From Pseudomonadales bacterium (GTDB lineage Bacteria > Pseudomonadota > Gammaproteobacteria > Pseudomonadales > Ketobacteraceae): a stretch of 64,000 nt of DNA. Numbering within the stretch: position 1 is the first letter of the stretch; the number at the start of each line of letters is the position of its first letter. The notes beneath the pieces were generated by a model that was not told where the DNA came from, did no database searches, and saw only the letters and a list, made by a program, of their open reading frames with translations. Of the stretch, positions 8,887-18,084 are shown piece by piece. The position numbers were made by a program, and so were the translations under genes. The stretch spans positions 17,966-81,965 of the forward strand of contig PAPM01000008.1 of assembly GCA_002708905.1 (NCBI GenBank), in the 5' to 3' direction.

Positions 8887-9282
8887 TTGAATAAGTCTTA
8901 TATAATTTGTGTTGACGACGACCGCACCATACTGATGAGCCTGCGGGCCCAGCTCCGTCACTGGTATCGGGACAAGTATGTGATTGAAATCGCAGAAAGT
9001 GCCGAGGAAGGCCTGGAGCTGATCGAAGAACTGATCGAGGATGGCGAGCACATTCGGGCCGTGATCTCTGATTGGCTGATGCCGGGCATGAAGGGCGATG
9101 AATTTCTGATTCTGGTCCACAAGCGTTTCCCGGACCTCACCAAAATCATGCTGACCGGCCATGCTGACCCCGATGCCATCCGGCGAACCGAGGAAGAAGC
9201 ACAACTCAGTGGCTGCATTAACAAACCCTGGAGCCAGGAAGATTTCTTCAGCGTCCTCCCGCCCCATGAGGAGGCGCTATGA
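8887..9282 (+). CDS. Single-domain response regulator (REC)
   Basis: About 131 residues, one receiver domain only: acidic pocket CVDDD near the N-terminus, phospho-acceptor Asp62 (ISDWLMPGMKG), switch Thr in MLTGHAD and Lys in NKPW. No output domain follows. I place the start at TTG 8887 (protein beginning LNKSYIICVDD, AGGA 10 nt upstream) because it aligns with the start of the paralogous next gene; TTG 8881 and GTG 8821 are alternatives. It closely resembles the receiver of the following GGDEF protein (shared ICVDD, LAESAEE/IAESAEE, LELIEEL, MPGM.GDE, SKPW/NKPW), pointing to tandem duplication. It probably acts as a phosphate partner or sink for the kinase. Confidence 0.88.
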   Translation: MNKSYIICVDDDRTILMSLRAQLRHWYRDKYVIEIAESAEEGLELIEELIEDGEHIRAVISDWLMPGMKGDEFLILVHKRFPDLTKIMLTGHADPDAIRRTEEEAQLSGCINKPWSQEDFFSVLPPHEEAL

Positions 9283-10718
9283 AAAAGCCAGTTATCATCT
9301 GTGTGGACGACGAGAAAATCGTTCTCACCAGCCTGAAAAGTCAATTACAGCACCACTTTGGTTCCCAGTACCAGATCGAATTGGCTGAGAGCGCCGAGGA
9401 AACCCTGGAGTTGATTGAAGAACTGAAGGCCGAACAGCAACAAGTACCGCTAATTATTGCTGATTATGTGATGCCAGGCATGTACGGTGACGAGCTACTG
9501 GTAAAGGTAAAAGAACAACTGCCGGATACGCTGAGTATCATGCTAACCGGGCAGGCCACCGCCGAAGCGGTAGGTGAAGCCGTCAACCGGGCCGGCCTGT
9601 TTCGTTATATCTCCAAACCCTGGCATGAAAAGGATTTCCTGCTTACCGTTTGCACCGCGCTGGACAGCTTCAACCAAAAACAGGAAATTCAACGCCGCAG
9701 CCGTTTCCGTCAGGTACTGGCCAGCGTCATATCACTGGCGTTAAAGCACGGCAAGTTACCGCAGCAGCTGAGCCATGCCCTGGACTCACTTCTATCCATA
9801 CCCGAGTTACATGGTGCTTCTGCCGCAGTCTACCTGCTGGATTCTTACGGGCATTTGCTGCAATTGGAAGTGGCTGCCGGCAACCAGGAGGTATTTTCGG
9901 GCACCCTGCCCCTATCCGGACACGAGCATGGCTGTCAGTACTTCCAGCCCCTCACTTACCAGGGACAGACCATGGGTGCACTGGGCATCACCTGTGCCAA
10001 ATTCATGGACGACAGTCCGGAGCTGCCGGAACTGCTTACCTCCTACGGCGAAGCACTGGCGGGCATCATTCGACTTGAGCAATACCACGAAGCGCTGGAG
10101 CGCCACAATGCAGAACTGGAAGAGACCGTCAAGCGGCGCACTCAGGATCTGCAGGCCGCCCTGGAGCAACAGGAAAAACTGAATAACATTCTGTTGGAAG
10201 CCAATCGCAAACTGGACTTCTATGCGTCCATGGACAGCCTGACATCCCTCTATAATCGACGCTTCTTCCTGAAGCTGGCCAATTCTGAAGTGGAACGGGC
10301 CAAGCGCTATCAGCATCCTGTGACCTTCATGATGCTGGACCTGGACCATTTTAAAAACATCAACGACCAATATGGCCACCTGGCCGGAGACCATGTACTG
10401 GAACGCATTGCCCTGCTGCTGGAGGATGAATCCCGCGAGCCCGATATCATAGGCCGACTGGGTGGAGAGGAATTCGCCATCCTGTCACCGGAGAGCACCA
10501 TGCAGCAGGCATCCCAGATGGCGGAGCGCATTCGAAACCGTATCAAGCAGGAATCCTTTGAATTCGAAGGACACTCGATTCAGGTCACCGTCAGCATTGG
10601 CATCTCTGAAGTGGACGTGAACGAAGAGCATATCGAATCCGCCATGAACCGTGCGGACAAAGCACTTTATAAATCCAAAGGCACCGGTCGAAACCTGGTC
10701 TCAATTGCAGGTTTGTAA
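9279..10718 (+). CDS. Response regulator with diguanylate cyclase (REC-GGDEF)
   Basis: 479 residues. The N-terminal receiver domain has phospho-acceptor Asp62 (IIADYVMPGMYG), MLTGQ and SKPW. A central region (about 140-270) looks like a degenerate GAF-type sensor, followed by a coiled coil (ELEETVKRRTQDLQ). The C-terminal GGDEF domain carries an active-site GGEEF (about residue 395) and an intact inhibitory I-site RxxD (REPD) five residues before it, so it should make cyclic di-GMP with product feedback. The ATG overlaps the preceding regulator's stop by 4 nt (ATGA). It is likely the output of the kinase upstream, converting the signal into a biofilm or motility decision. Confidence 0.93.
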   Translation: MKKPVIICVDDEKIVLTSLKSQLQHHFGSQYQIELAESAEETLELIEELKAEQQQVPLIIADYVMPGMYGDELLVKVKEQLPDTLSIMLTGQATAEAVGEAVNRAGLFRYISKPWHEKDFLLTVCTALDSFNQKQEIQRRSRFRQVLASVISLALKHGKLPQQLSHALDSLLSIPELHGASAAVYLLDSYGHLLQLEVAAGNQEVFSGTLPLSGHEHGCQYFQPLTYQGQTMGALGITCAKFMDDSPELPELLTSYGEALAGIIRLEQYHEALERHNAELEETVKRRTQDLQAALEQQEKLNNILLEANRKLDFYASMDSLTSLYNRRFFLKLANSEVERAKRYQHPVTFMMLDLDHFKNINDQYGHLAGDHVLERIALLLEDESREPDIIGRLGGEEFAILSPESTMQQASQMAERIRNRIKQESFEFEGHSIQVTVSIGISEVDVNEEHIESAMNRADKALYKSKGTGRNLVSIAGL

Positions 10719-10824
10719 CATGAATACAACGGTTTTTTCCTAACAGATGATTAAGGTTGGATAGGTGGAACGCATTGAAGCACCATAATCAATAAAAAAT
10801 AAGAAAATAAAAAGGAAGAAACAC

Positions 10825-12555
10825 ATGGACCGTAGCCTAACCTCACGAACCCACCGGTTCGTCAGGGCCCTCTCAATTTCAATTCTCCTCAGCACCACCC
10901 TGTTAAGCGCCTGCAAAGCACCTAATGTTGCGGATACCGAATACGGTAAGGCCAAAGGCAAGTACAATTTTGCACAGCACACCATAGAATGGAAAGGCAT
11001 CCCTTACGCCAAGGCTCCGGTGGGCGACTTGCGCTGGCAGGCACCCCAACCGCCTGAGCCCTGGAACGGCGTACTGCGCGCAGATACCTTCAGTCAGGCG
11101 TGCATGCAACTGGGAAGCATGTACGGTCCGGGGCCGGACGGATTTAGCCAGGCGCCGTCTTTAAATGAAACGTTCAACCAACCGATCGGTAATGAAGACT
11201 GCCTCTATCTCAACGTACAACGCCCTCTGAACTTGAAACAGAACCTACCCGTCGTTGTTTTCCTGCACGGCGGAAGCCACATTTATGGGTCAGGCTCACT
11301 CTATGACGGCAGCACCCTGGTGCAGGAAGATATCATTTTCATCACCCTTAACTACCGCCTCGGCCTCTTGGGTTGGTTATACCACCCGGCACTCCAAACC
11401 ATGGAACCCAACCCCGCCAACTCCGGTAATTTCGGCACCCTGGATATCCTGCAGGCATTAACCTTTATTAAAGACAACATCGCAGCATTTGGAGGGGACC
11501 CGGAAAACATCACCTTGATGGGACAGTCTGCCGGCGCTTCCCACGTTTTCAGCATGATGGTCAGCCCGCTGAACAATCACCTGTTCCAACGGGCCATGCT
11601 GATGAGCCCCGGATTGCTGAACCAAACACCGGAAACCGGGCTGGCCTATTCCAGCGGTCTGGTGCAAACGCTGGTTATTCTGAATGGTCTGGCGGCCGAC
11701 GCGGAATCCGCTGCCGCTTTTTTGTCAGCGCAGGATGCCAGCTGGATTCACGACTTTCTTTACAGCCAAACCGCCGCTACGCTGCTAACCGCCACAGCCA
11801 TGGTACCGGAGCTTCAGGTTGCACCTGCTATCTTTCTGGATGGCGAGATACAACCCAGTGACCCCCTCACTGCGGTGGCCACTGGCCAGTTCCTGAATGT
11901 TCCGACCATCCTGGGCATCACCAGTGAGGAAGGAAAGCTCTTCACTCAAAACGGCATGATAGTGGACAGCTCCACCCTGTGGACAATGATGAATGAATTT
12001 GACTCGAATCATCCGAAATCTACACCGTTGCCCCTGGAAGAGGTGATCGCGCCCGAACTACTGCCGGCTGACCGCCCCCAGCAGGGCACCTGTGGCGAAG
12101 CGGATTTTGTGGTGGGTGGCTACAACGATTTTGCCAATCTGTGTGGCTCAAGGGCGCCCACTGTACTGTTTCGATCTCTGCAGGACAACGTTCTGTTGCC
12201 CTTACTGGCTACCCAGATCCCACAACTCTACGCCTATGAGTGGGGGTGGAACCAACAGCCTTTCCCCTGGAACGTCATTCATGGCGCTGTCCACGGAGGC
12301 GATATAGGCTTCTGGCTGGGCGGATTTGATTCTGCCATTTTCAGCAATGGATACAGCGAGCAGAATGCGCCTGGACGCCTTGAATTGTCTGAGCGCATGG
12401 TGAAATCACTGGCACAATTTTCCCGCAGTGGTGACCCGAATCACCCACAGCTCGCCGACACCTGGCTGACGTGGTCACCCCTGCCCGGCGCTGCCAAACG
12501 TTTGCGTCTGGACGCCGATGACATAGAGGCCCGGATCAGTATGCAATTTGAATAG
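10825..12555 (+). CDS. Type-B carboxylesterase, lipoprotein
   Basis: 576-residue alpha/beta-hydrolase of the carboxylesterase B family. The N-terminal signal ends in the lipobox LLSAC, so it is predicted to be lipid-anchored. The catalytic triad is visible: Ser235 in GQSAGAS, the acidic residue in the ITSEEG segment, and His490 in GAVHGGDIGFW. The oxyanion-hole motif VFLHGGSHIYGSG and the family start GIPYAKAPVGDLRWQAPQPPEPW are also present. AGGAAG precedes the ATG by about 6 nt. It appears monocistronic and is followed by a bidirectional terminator. It hydrolyses carboxylic esters; the natural substrate is unknown. Confidence 0.92.
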   Translation: MDRSLTSRTHRFVRALSISILLSTTLLSACKAPNVADTEYGKAKGKYNFAQHTIEWKGIPYAKAPVGDLRWQAPQPPEPWNGVLRADTFSQACMQLGSMYGPGPDGFSQAPSLNETFNQPIGNEDCLYLNVQRPLNLKQNLPVVVFLHGGSHIYGSGSLYDGSTLVQEDIIFITLNYRLGLLGWLYHPALQTMEPNPANSGNFGTLDILQALTFIKDNIAAFGGDPENITLMGQSAGASHVFSMMVSPLNNHLFQRAMLMSPGLLNQTPETGLAYSSGLVQTLVILNGLAADAESAAAFLSAQDASWIHDFLYSQTAATLLTATAMVPELQVAPAIFLDGEIQPSDPLTAVATGQFLNVPTILGITSEEGKLFTQNGMIVDSSTLWTMMNEFDSNHPKSTPLPLEEVIAPELLPADRPQQGTCGEADFVVGGYNDFANLCGSRAPTVLFRSLQDNVLLPLLATQIPQLYAYEWGWNQQPFPWNVIHGAVHGGDIGFWLGGFDSAIFSNGYSEQNAPGRLELSERMVKSLAQFSRSGDPNHPQLADTWLTWSPLPGAAKRLRLDADDIEARISMQFE

Positions 12556-12584
12556 CGGCTAAAGATAAAGACAAGCCATAAAAA

Positions 12585-12604
12585 AACCCCGCATAAGCGG
12601 GGTT
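12585..12604. terminator. Bidirectional terminator between esterase and folE2
   Basis: AACCCCGC-ATAA-GCGGGGTT hairpin (8-bp stem, 4-nt loop). The A-run on its left gives a good T-tract for minus-strand transcripts from folE2; the T-tract for the esterase is weaker. Confidence 0.85.
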
Positions 12605-12631
12605 CATATTTGATATGACTGAAGCGAGATG

Positions 12632-13588
12632 TCAGGGAATCGGCAGGTAGCCACCTTCCAGGCCTTTGGTGACGATCGCCACTGCGTTGTGGGCATGCAG
12701 ACTTTCCAGGTGATTCACCCGAACCCAGAAATCCTGGTAGGAAACCTGATCATTCAACGCTGCCTGGATTTTACGGGCCGCATCTTCACAGAACATCAGG
12801 TTTTGGCCGTTTAGCAGCGCAAACTCCTGCTCGTCTTCCCGTTTTACTGCTGTCTGTACCGGGGTTTTGAGCGCGGCTTCCACCACATCAATCAATTCTT
12901 CCAAAGGGAAGCTGTCAGTATCATCAGACAGGCGCACCTTGATTTCGGCGATACTGCGCTGGCTGTGCGGGGTGGCTACGATTCCCTGCTCCGTGCCCAA
13001 CCAACCATAGACTTCATCCGCAGATACCTGTTGATCGGTGCCGAAATCTTCCCGGAACTGCTTCTGGATCAACTGTCGGGCCAAAGCGGCAGAACAAGGG
13101 CAGGTAGAGGAGTAGGGGATTTCCACTCGCAATTCAAAATGGAAGCCATCCGGATCTTCAGTGGCGATAATGCGCGAAGGATAGGCTTTCCAGCCGCTGA
13201 ACTCACTTTTCAGTGCCGGACGGCGGGACAGAAAATCAAACCGGAAATCCACAAATGCCTGATCGCTGAGCCCCTCATGGGATTCCAGAAAGCGAGCCAG
13301 CACATCACGCAGACTGTTCGCAGTGAGAGTCTGGCTACACAGTTCATCCAACAACAGATAAAGCCGGGACATATGAATGCCCTTGGCCTCTGGATTGATC
13401 AGATTCACATAGGCCTGCGCCTTGGCCACAGCATGGGCCACACCACCGTTGCGCGTAGGGATGGACAGGGGAACTTCTATTTCACTCATGCCCACCCAAT
13501 CCAGCAGGCCAGGGGCCTTGGGCTGGGAAACGGTGGCAATGTCAGGCATTGATTTACTGCCCATTACTGATAAATCCAAAAATTTCAT
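12632..13588 (-). CDS. folE2: GTP cyclohydrolase FolE2 (type IB)
   Basis: 318 residues from the internal ATG (protein begins MKFLDLSV). It catalyses the first committed step from GTP to 7,8-dihydroneopterin triphosphate for folate (and queuosine) synthesis. The family is recognised by [18 protein letters not shown] with the metal-binding cysteine, GIHMSRLYL and FCEDAARKI. FolE2 enzymes are metal-flexible and commonly replace zinc-dependent FolE when zinc is scarce. GGAGGA lies 13 nt upstream of the chosen start; a longer frame to 13657 has no better signal. I see no Zur-type palindrome upstream, so zinc control is not supported here. Confidence 0.93.
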   Translation of the reverse strand: MKFLDLSVMGSKSMPDIATVSQPKAPGLLDWVGMSEIEVPLSIPTRNGGVAHAVAKAQAYVNLINPEAKGIHMSRLYLLLDELCSQTLTANSLRDVLARFLESHEGLSDQAFVDFRFDFLSRRPALKSEFSGWKAYPSRIIATEDPDGFHFELRVEIPYSSTCPCSAALARQLIQKQFREDFGTDQQVSADEVYGWLGTEQGIVATPHSQRSIAEIKVRLSDDTDSFPLEELIDVVEAALKTPVQTAVKREDEQEFALLNGQNLMFCEDAARKIQAALNDQVSYQDFWVRVNHLESLHAHNAVAIVTKGLEGGYLPIP

Positions 13589-13949
13589 GATGTAAAAGGA
13601 CTCCTCCAAGCATAGGCCCTGATACGCTGGTTGTAACAGTTTGCTTCGCCTGGACAATTAACCCATACGGCTGCGCTCATGACAAGCGGCTAAAATGACG
13701 CGGGATTTTATAACAAACTGACGATATTCTGAAATTTACCTGATAGTACCCCTGATGGAAGTCAGGCTTAATCTTATAAACCCCTTAAAAATCAGAGTAT
13801 TGGACAATCTGAGGAATTGCTAGCATGATAGGTAAAACAAACATGCCTGATAGACAATTTTGATCAAAACAATGTCAAAATTGCCAAAAAATAACCAAGT
13901 AAAATAGTAGACAATAGATCAACAAGAATAATAACAGAGGAGAAACGCC
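13589..13949. other. AT-rich divergent intergenic region
   Basis: 361 nt between folE2 (minus) and the 13950 membrane-protein gene (plus). It contains the inverted repeat at 13855-13883 described separately and a TAAAAT (13900-13905) that could be a -10 for the plus-strand gene. No RNA gene or reading frame is supported. Confidence 0.5.
13855..13883. promoter_or_regulatory. Inverted repeat containing the palindrome TTTTGATCAAAA
   Basis: CAATTTTGA, 11 nt, TCAAAATTG is a perfect 9-bp inverted repeat. Within it the 12-bp perfect palindrome TTTTGATCAAAA (13858-13869) recurs exactly at 30196-30207 before a motility-type gene. It sits about 80 nt before the 13950 start, a plausible operator position. 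The regulator is unknown. Confidence 0.4.
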
Positions 13950-14705
13950 ATGCAGACCGAATCTGATCCGACTCCCTACGGTACACCGGCAGCCAGCATC
14001 AACCGTGTTCATACAGGTCCGGTACAGGCAGTGACCGTTCCCGCCGGAAATGGCGTTAATTGGGTAACGGACGGTTGGGCCCTGTTCAAGCAGGCCCCTT
14101 GGATGATGATAGGCATGTGGATTGTGCTCATGGTGATCGTGGCGGCCGCCAATATGGTGCCGCTGCTGGGTCAATTGATCACTCCGGCGCTGATGGCCGG
14201 CTTTATGCTGGCCCTGGCCCAACTGGAGCAGGAAGGTGAACTTCGCCTGGAAGTGCTGTTTGAGGGGTTCAAGAGCCATGCCGGACCTCTGTTGGTGCTG
14301 GGTGCCATCTTCCTGCTGGCCATTTTTCTGCTGGTGTTAGTGTGTGGTGTTTTCATGGCCATTGCCATGAACGCAATGGGCAGCGGCTCCGGTGTCGGCA
14401 CCGTACTGGGCTCCCTGATATTCATCCTGCTGGGGTTCATGACGATACTGCTGGTGGTGTTTGCCATGTGGTGGGCACCTTGCCTGGTGGTGTTTAACCA
14501 GCAATCGCCCACGGAAGCATTGAAGCACGCCATTCTCGCCATCTTCCGTAACGTATTATCCAGCCTGGTCTATACCCTGGTACTGCTGGTGCTGTACCTG
14601 GCGGTGGTGGTCACTCTCGGCCTGGGCATTTTTGTTGTGGGCCCCTTGGTTATAGTAAGCGCTTACACTAGCTACAAGGATATCTTTCGCCCCAGTAACG
14701 CTTAA
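13950..14705 (+). CDS. BPSS1780-family multi-pass membrane protein
   Basis: 251 residues. The family signature is a VPAGNGVNWVTDGWALFKQAPWMM segment just before the first membrane helix, as in BPSS1780-type proteins. Hydrophobic stretches at about 52-68, 70-92, 112-134, 150-172 and 200-232 suggest five to six membrane segments. The first 30 residues are polar and proline-rich. A good ribosome-binding site (AGGAGAAACGCC-ATG) marks the start. Function is not established for the family; a membrane-integrity or transport role is only a guess. Appears to be transcribed alone. Confidence 0.75.
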   Translation: MQTESDPTPYGTPAASINRVHTGPVQAVTVPAGNGVNWVTDGWALFKQAPWMMIGMWIVLMVIVAAANMVPLLGQLITPALMAGFMLALAQLEQEGELRLEVLFEGFKSHAGPLLVLGAIFLLAIFLLVLVCGVFMAIAMNAMGSGSGVGTVLGSLIFILLGFMTILLVVFAMWWAPCLVVFNQQSPTEALKHAILAIFRNVLSSLVYTLVLLVLYLAVVVTLGLGIFVVGPLVIVSAYTSYKDIFRPSNA

Positions 14706-14788
14706 TTACACAAGCACAACAAATCTGCTCACTTATTTGTGGTTCCATTGTCTACCTTAAATGTGAACCAATTAACATTTTTTTGATT

Positions 14789-15430
14789 ATGTTACGAGCA
14801 GTAGTTCTTTCCCTGATTCTGTGGGTCCCCTGCGGCCTGATGGCAGACCCACTTTTTAACCAGGCGGCCGCCCGTTACGGAGTCAAACCGGCTCTGTTGC
14901 ACTCCATCGCCGAGATGGAGTCCCAACTGCACCCCTGGGCTGTTAACCTGAACTGGGAAGGCTTCAAACCACGAACCAAGTCCGATGCCATTGAACTGGT
15001 GCAGGCGGTGGAACAGCACCCCTGGTTACTGCGACTGGATTACCCCGAGAATTCCCAACGCTTGTTCTTTGCAACCCGGCAGGATGCTGTCAATGCGCTG
15101 GAGCAAACCAAGGCCAACGCCTCCCTGCTGGGTATTAACCGCCCCTCCGACTGGGAAATACGCAAACTCGATACCCGCAGCGTCGATATCGGCCTGATGC
15201 AAATCAATTGGAAATTCCACGGCCGACATTTCGAGTCCCTGGCGCAGTTGTTCGAACCGGATGTGAACGTCGCCTATGCAGCCAAGTACCTGCGCAAGTT
15301 ACTTTCCCAACATGGCAGTACTGAGCGCGCTGTTGCTTTCTACCACAGCAACACCCAGCGTTATCAGTCCCAATACCTGAAATTATTCCGACCCATTTAT
15401 CAAAAGCAGCTTTTATTGGCTCGCCGCTAA
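14789..15430 (+). CDS. Periplasmic lytic transglycosylase-like protein (SLT fold)
   Basis: 213 residues from ATG 14789 (a TTG 6 nt earlier is possible). The signal peptide ends in GLMA before DP. The lysozyme-like fold is recognised by LLHSIAEMESQLHPWAVN, which holds the catalytic Glu, by VDIGLMQINWKFHG, and by the final NVAYAAKYLRKLLSQHGSTERAVAFYHS. About 75 residues separate the catalytic Glu segment from the GLMQIN motif, longer than in compact SLT domains. It should cleave peptidoglycan glycan strands. No clear ribosome-binding site is visible. It lies alone, with no secretion or conjugation genes next to it. Confidence 0.85.
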   Translation: MLRAVVLSLILWVPCGLMADPLFNQAAARYGVKPALLHSIAEMESQLHPWAVNLNWEGFKPRTKSDAIELVQAVEQHPWLLRLDYPENSQRLFFATRQDAVNALEQTKANASLLGINRPSDWEIRKLDTRSVDIGLMQINWKFHGRHFESLAQLFEPDVNVAYAAKYLRKLLSQHGSTERAVAFYHSNTQRYQSQYLKLFRPIYQKQLLLARR

Positions 15431-15517
15431 CGGTTTCCCACCTTATTTGCTTAATTTGTTCCTGATGAGTGTCTATATTTAAAGACATTGTTCAAAGGGT
15501 CAATCAGGGGAACAGGC

Positions 15518-16105
15518 ATGTCAGGCACAATCATCACCTTGATCATCATTGCCGTGGTAGTGGTCTACGGCGTCACTATTTACAACAAGCTGGTGGCGTT
15601 AAAGAACCGCTTCAAGAACGCCTTTGCACAAATCGATGTCCAATTGCAGCGTCGTTATGACCTGATCCCCAACCTGGTGGAAACCGCGAAGAAATATATG
15701 GAGCACGAACGGGAAACCCTCACCGCCGTGATCGAGGCCCGCAACGAAGCAGCCGCAGCAGCCAAAGCCGCTGCCAGTCATCCCGACGACGGTAACGCAG
15801 TGCGTACTCTGGGTGGTGCGGAATCCCTGCTGGGAGGGGCGCTGGGCAAGTTTTTCGCCCTCTCGGAAAATTATCCGGATCTGAAAGCCAACACCACAAT
15901 GAATCAATTGATGGAAGAACTTTCCTCTACCGAAAACCGGGTCGCCTTTGCCCGCCAGGCATTCAATGATGCCGTGATGGAATACAACACCTATCGGGAA
16001 CAGTTCCCCAACAGTGTAATCGCCGGTGGTCGCTTCCTCCCGGCGGAACTGCTGGAAATTGAGGACCAGGCAGCCCGTAAAGGCGTGAAAGTGTCCTTCA
16101 ATTAA
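15518..16105 (+). CDS. lemA: LemA family protein
   Basis: 195 residues starting at ATG 15518, chosen because AGGGG stands 7 nt upstream. One N-terminal membrane segment (IITLIIIAVVVVYGVTIYN) is followed by the conserved LemA motif KNRFKNAFAQIDVQLQRRYDLIPNLVETAKKYMEHERETL and a helical remainder ending FLPAELLEI. LemA proteins expose most of the chain on one side of the membrane; their biochemical role is not settled. It is followed 20 nt later by an M48 protease, a pairing seen in many bacteria. Confidence 0.93.
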   Translation: MSGTIITLIIIAVVVVYGVTIYNKLVALKNRFKNAFAQIDVQLQRRYDLIPNLVETAKKYMEHERETLTAVIEARNEAAAAAKAAASHPDDGNAVRTLGGAESLLGGALGKFFALSENYPDLKANTTMNQLMEELSSTENRVAFARQAFNDAVMEYNTYREQFPNSVIAGGRFLPAELLEIEDQAARKGVKVSFN

Positions 16106-16125
16106 GTCTCCTTCAATTAACTGCC

Positions 16126-18066
16126 ATGAGCTTTTATCAAAATCAGGATAACGCCCGACGCAAAACGGGGTTGTTGGTTTTCTATTTTGTGACCGCTGTG
16201 GTTCTGATTATTGCTGCGGTTAATTTCTCACTATTCCTGGTGTTTGCATTCTCCGATACTGCAAGCATGTCCCTGACTGAATGGATGCAAAGCCCATTGT
16301 GTTGGGGGCTTGCCGGCATTACGTTGGGTGCGATTCTCTTCGGCAGCCTTATGCGTCTGGCTCAACTCAGCAAGGGAGGCGTCTCGGTAGCCCTGATGGC
16401 AGGGGCCACACCTCTTGATCCAGCCACCAAAGCACCCAAGGAAAAAATCCTTATCAATGTGGTGGAAGAAATGGCCATTGCCTCCGGCACACCGGTACCG
16501 CGCATTTTTGTGATGCGGGACGAGCCCGGCATCAATGCCTTTGTCGCGGGAACGGAATCCAACAACACCGTATTGGCCGTCACCAGCGGCTGCCTGGAGA
16601 AATTAACCAGGGACGAGTTACAGGGCGTCATCGGCCACGAGTTCTCACACATATTGAATGGCGATATGAAGTTGAATGTGCGCCTGATCGGTATCCTCGC
16701 CGGTATACTGTTTATCGGCCAAATCGGCGAGTTTCTGTTGCGCGGCCAATCACGTCGCAACTATTACGGTCGACGCTCAAGCAAGGACGGCAATCAACTG
16801 ATTCCCCTCGGTTTAGCGTTAATGCTGATTGGTTACGTAGGTTTATTCTTCGGCCGCCTGATCAAAGCCGCCATCTCCAGGCAGCGCGAATTTCTGGCTG
16901 ACGCTTCTTCAGTGCAGTTCACCCGCAATCCGGAAGGCATTGCCAGTGCACTGTACGCAATCCAGCATTACTCAGGTAACAGCCTGCTAATGAATGCCCA
17001 CGCCGAAGACATGAATCATATGTGCTTCGGTGAAACCATCACCATGCATCTGAGCGGCATGCTGGCTACACACCCTCCGATTGAGGACCGCATTCGCAGC
17101 ATCGATAACGGCTTGCTGCCTCGCTTGAAAGCCCGTTTCCGCAAGCGCGATGAAGTGGTACCCCAATCAGAGGTTGCCCCAGGCGCTACGACAGCCAGAC
17201 CCACCAGCACGGTTGCACCGGGCGTCGCCAGCGTTGCGGCACCTCTGTCCGGCTTTTCGTCGGCCGAGCCGGTGCGCGCCGACGCCCGCGAAGTCAAAGC
17301 ATCCGTTGGCCAACCCACAGCACAACATTACGACTATGCAAAACAACTGCATCAGCAGATTCCGCAAGCCATTCATGAACTGGCACACCAGCTCCAATCC
17401 GCAGATACAGTCCTCTATGCCATCCTGTTGCTGGAATCCCCGGACATCACCAGCCTACCGGTTGCTTTTCCCGCAGAATCACTGGCGCTGCGAGAGTCAC
17501 TAAGGGAAGCGGGCCCATTGATCCGCCTGCCGTTGCTGGATATCTGCCTTGCCACTCTGAAACTTGCAGACGCAGATCGCCGCCAAACCATCATCAAAAA
17601 TTCTGTTGATCTGATAAAACTGGATCGAAAAATTACACTCTCTGAATTCGTATTCTGCTTTTTGATTCAGCAAAGCCTGTCTGACATTCAACGCCCAAGC
17701 CGTACTGTAAAGAGTTATCAGCCGATGGAGCCGGCCCTGGCGGTCCTGTTCAGCGGACTGGTCCAGGTCAGTGGTGACAACAAAGAAAAGCAGAAGGAAA
17801 ATTTTCAACAGATCATGCAGTACTACAGCAATCGTGATCATTCCAGCGTGTTGCAACATCCACCCAGCCCAAAGGCGTTGAATAAGGCACTGCAACAACT
17901 CAAGCGCTTAACACCGTTACTGAAACAGCCGGTGGTGGATGCCTGTGTGGACTGCATACTGCATGACGGGAAAGCCGTACTAAAGGAAGTGGAACTGTTG
18001 CGCGCTATCTGCGAAGCCCTCGAATGCCCCTTACCGCCCCTGATTATTCAGGGCAGCCAATCCTGA
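16126..18066 (+). CDS. HtpX-like M48 zinc metalloprotease with long C-terminal extension
   Basis: 646 residues. Two N-terminal membrane segments (about 15-42 and 60-78) precede the M48 catalytic domain with the zinc site HEFSH (His171, Glu172, His175), a further hydrophobic pair at about 184-205 and 222-245, and the third-ligand region REFLADASSVQFTRNPEGIASAL. From about residue 345 a Pro/Ala/Ser-rich linker leads to a roughly 280-residue helical domain absent from the ~290-residue HtpX. It lies 20 nt downstream of lemA, so they are probably one operon. Likely a membrane-quality-control protease; the extension's job is unknown. Confidence 0.9.
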   Translation: MSFYQNQDNARRKTGLLVFYFVTAVVLIIAAVNFSLFLVFAFSDTASMSLTEWMQSPLCWGLAGITLGAILFGSLMRLAQLSKGGVSVALMAGATPLDPATKAPKEKILINVVEEMAIASGTPVPRIFVMRDEPGINAFVAGTESNNTVLAVTSGCLEKLTRDELQGVIGHEFSHILNGDMKLNVRLIGILAGILFIGQIGEFLLRGQSRRNYYGRRSSKDGNQLIPLGLALMLIGYVGLFFGRLIKAAISRQREFLADASSVQFTRNPEGIASALYAIQHYSGNSLLMNAHAEDMNHMCFGETITMHLSGMLATHPPIEDRIRSIDNGLLPRLKARFRKRDEVVPQSEVAPGATTARPTSTVAPGVASVAAPLSGFSSAEPVRADAREVKASVGQPTAQHYDYAKQLHQQIPQAIHELAHQLQSADTVLYAILLLESPDITSLPVAFPAESLALRESLREAGPLIRLPLLDICLATLKLADADRRQTIIKNSVDLIKLDRKITLSEFVFCFLIQQSLSDIQRPSRTVKSYQPMEPALAVLFSGLVQVSGDNKEKQKENFQQIMQYYSNRDHSSVLQHPPSPKALNKALQQLKRLTPLLKQPVVDACVDCILHDGKAVLKEVELLRAICEALECPLPPLIIQGSQS

Positions 18067-18084
18067 CGCAACAAACGTTGCCGG

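Noticed and set aside
13589..13949. Zur box upstream of folE2
   Set aside because: I looked for a zinc-uptake-regulator palindrome because folE2 is often zinc-controlled, but found none near the start.
18068..18082. Small GCAAC/GTTGC hairpin between the M48 and COG3146 genes
   Set aside because: Five-base stem without a T-run; too weak to call a terminator.
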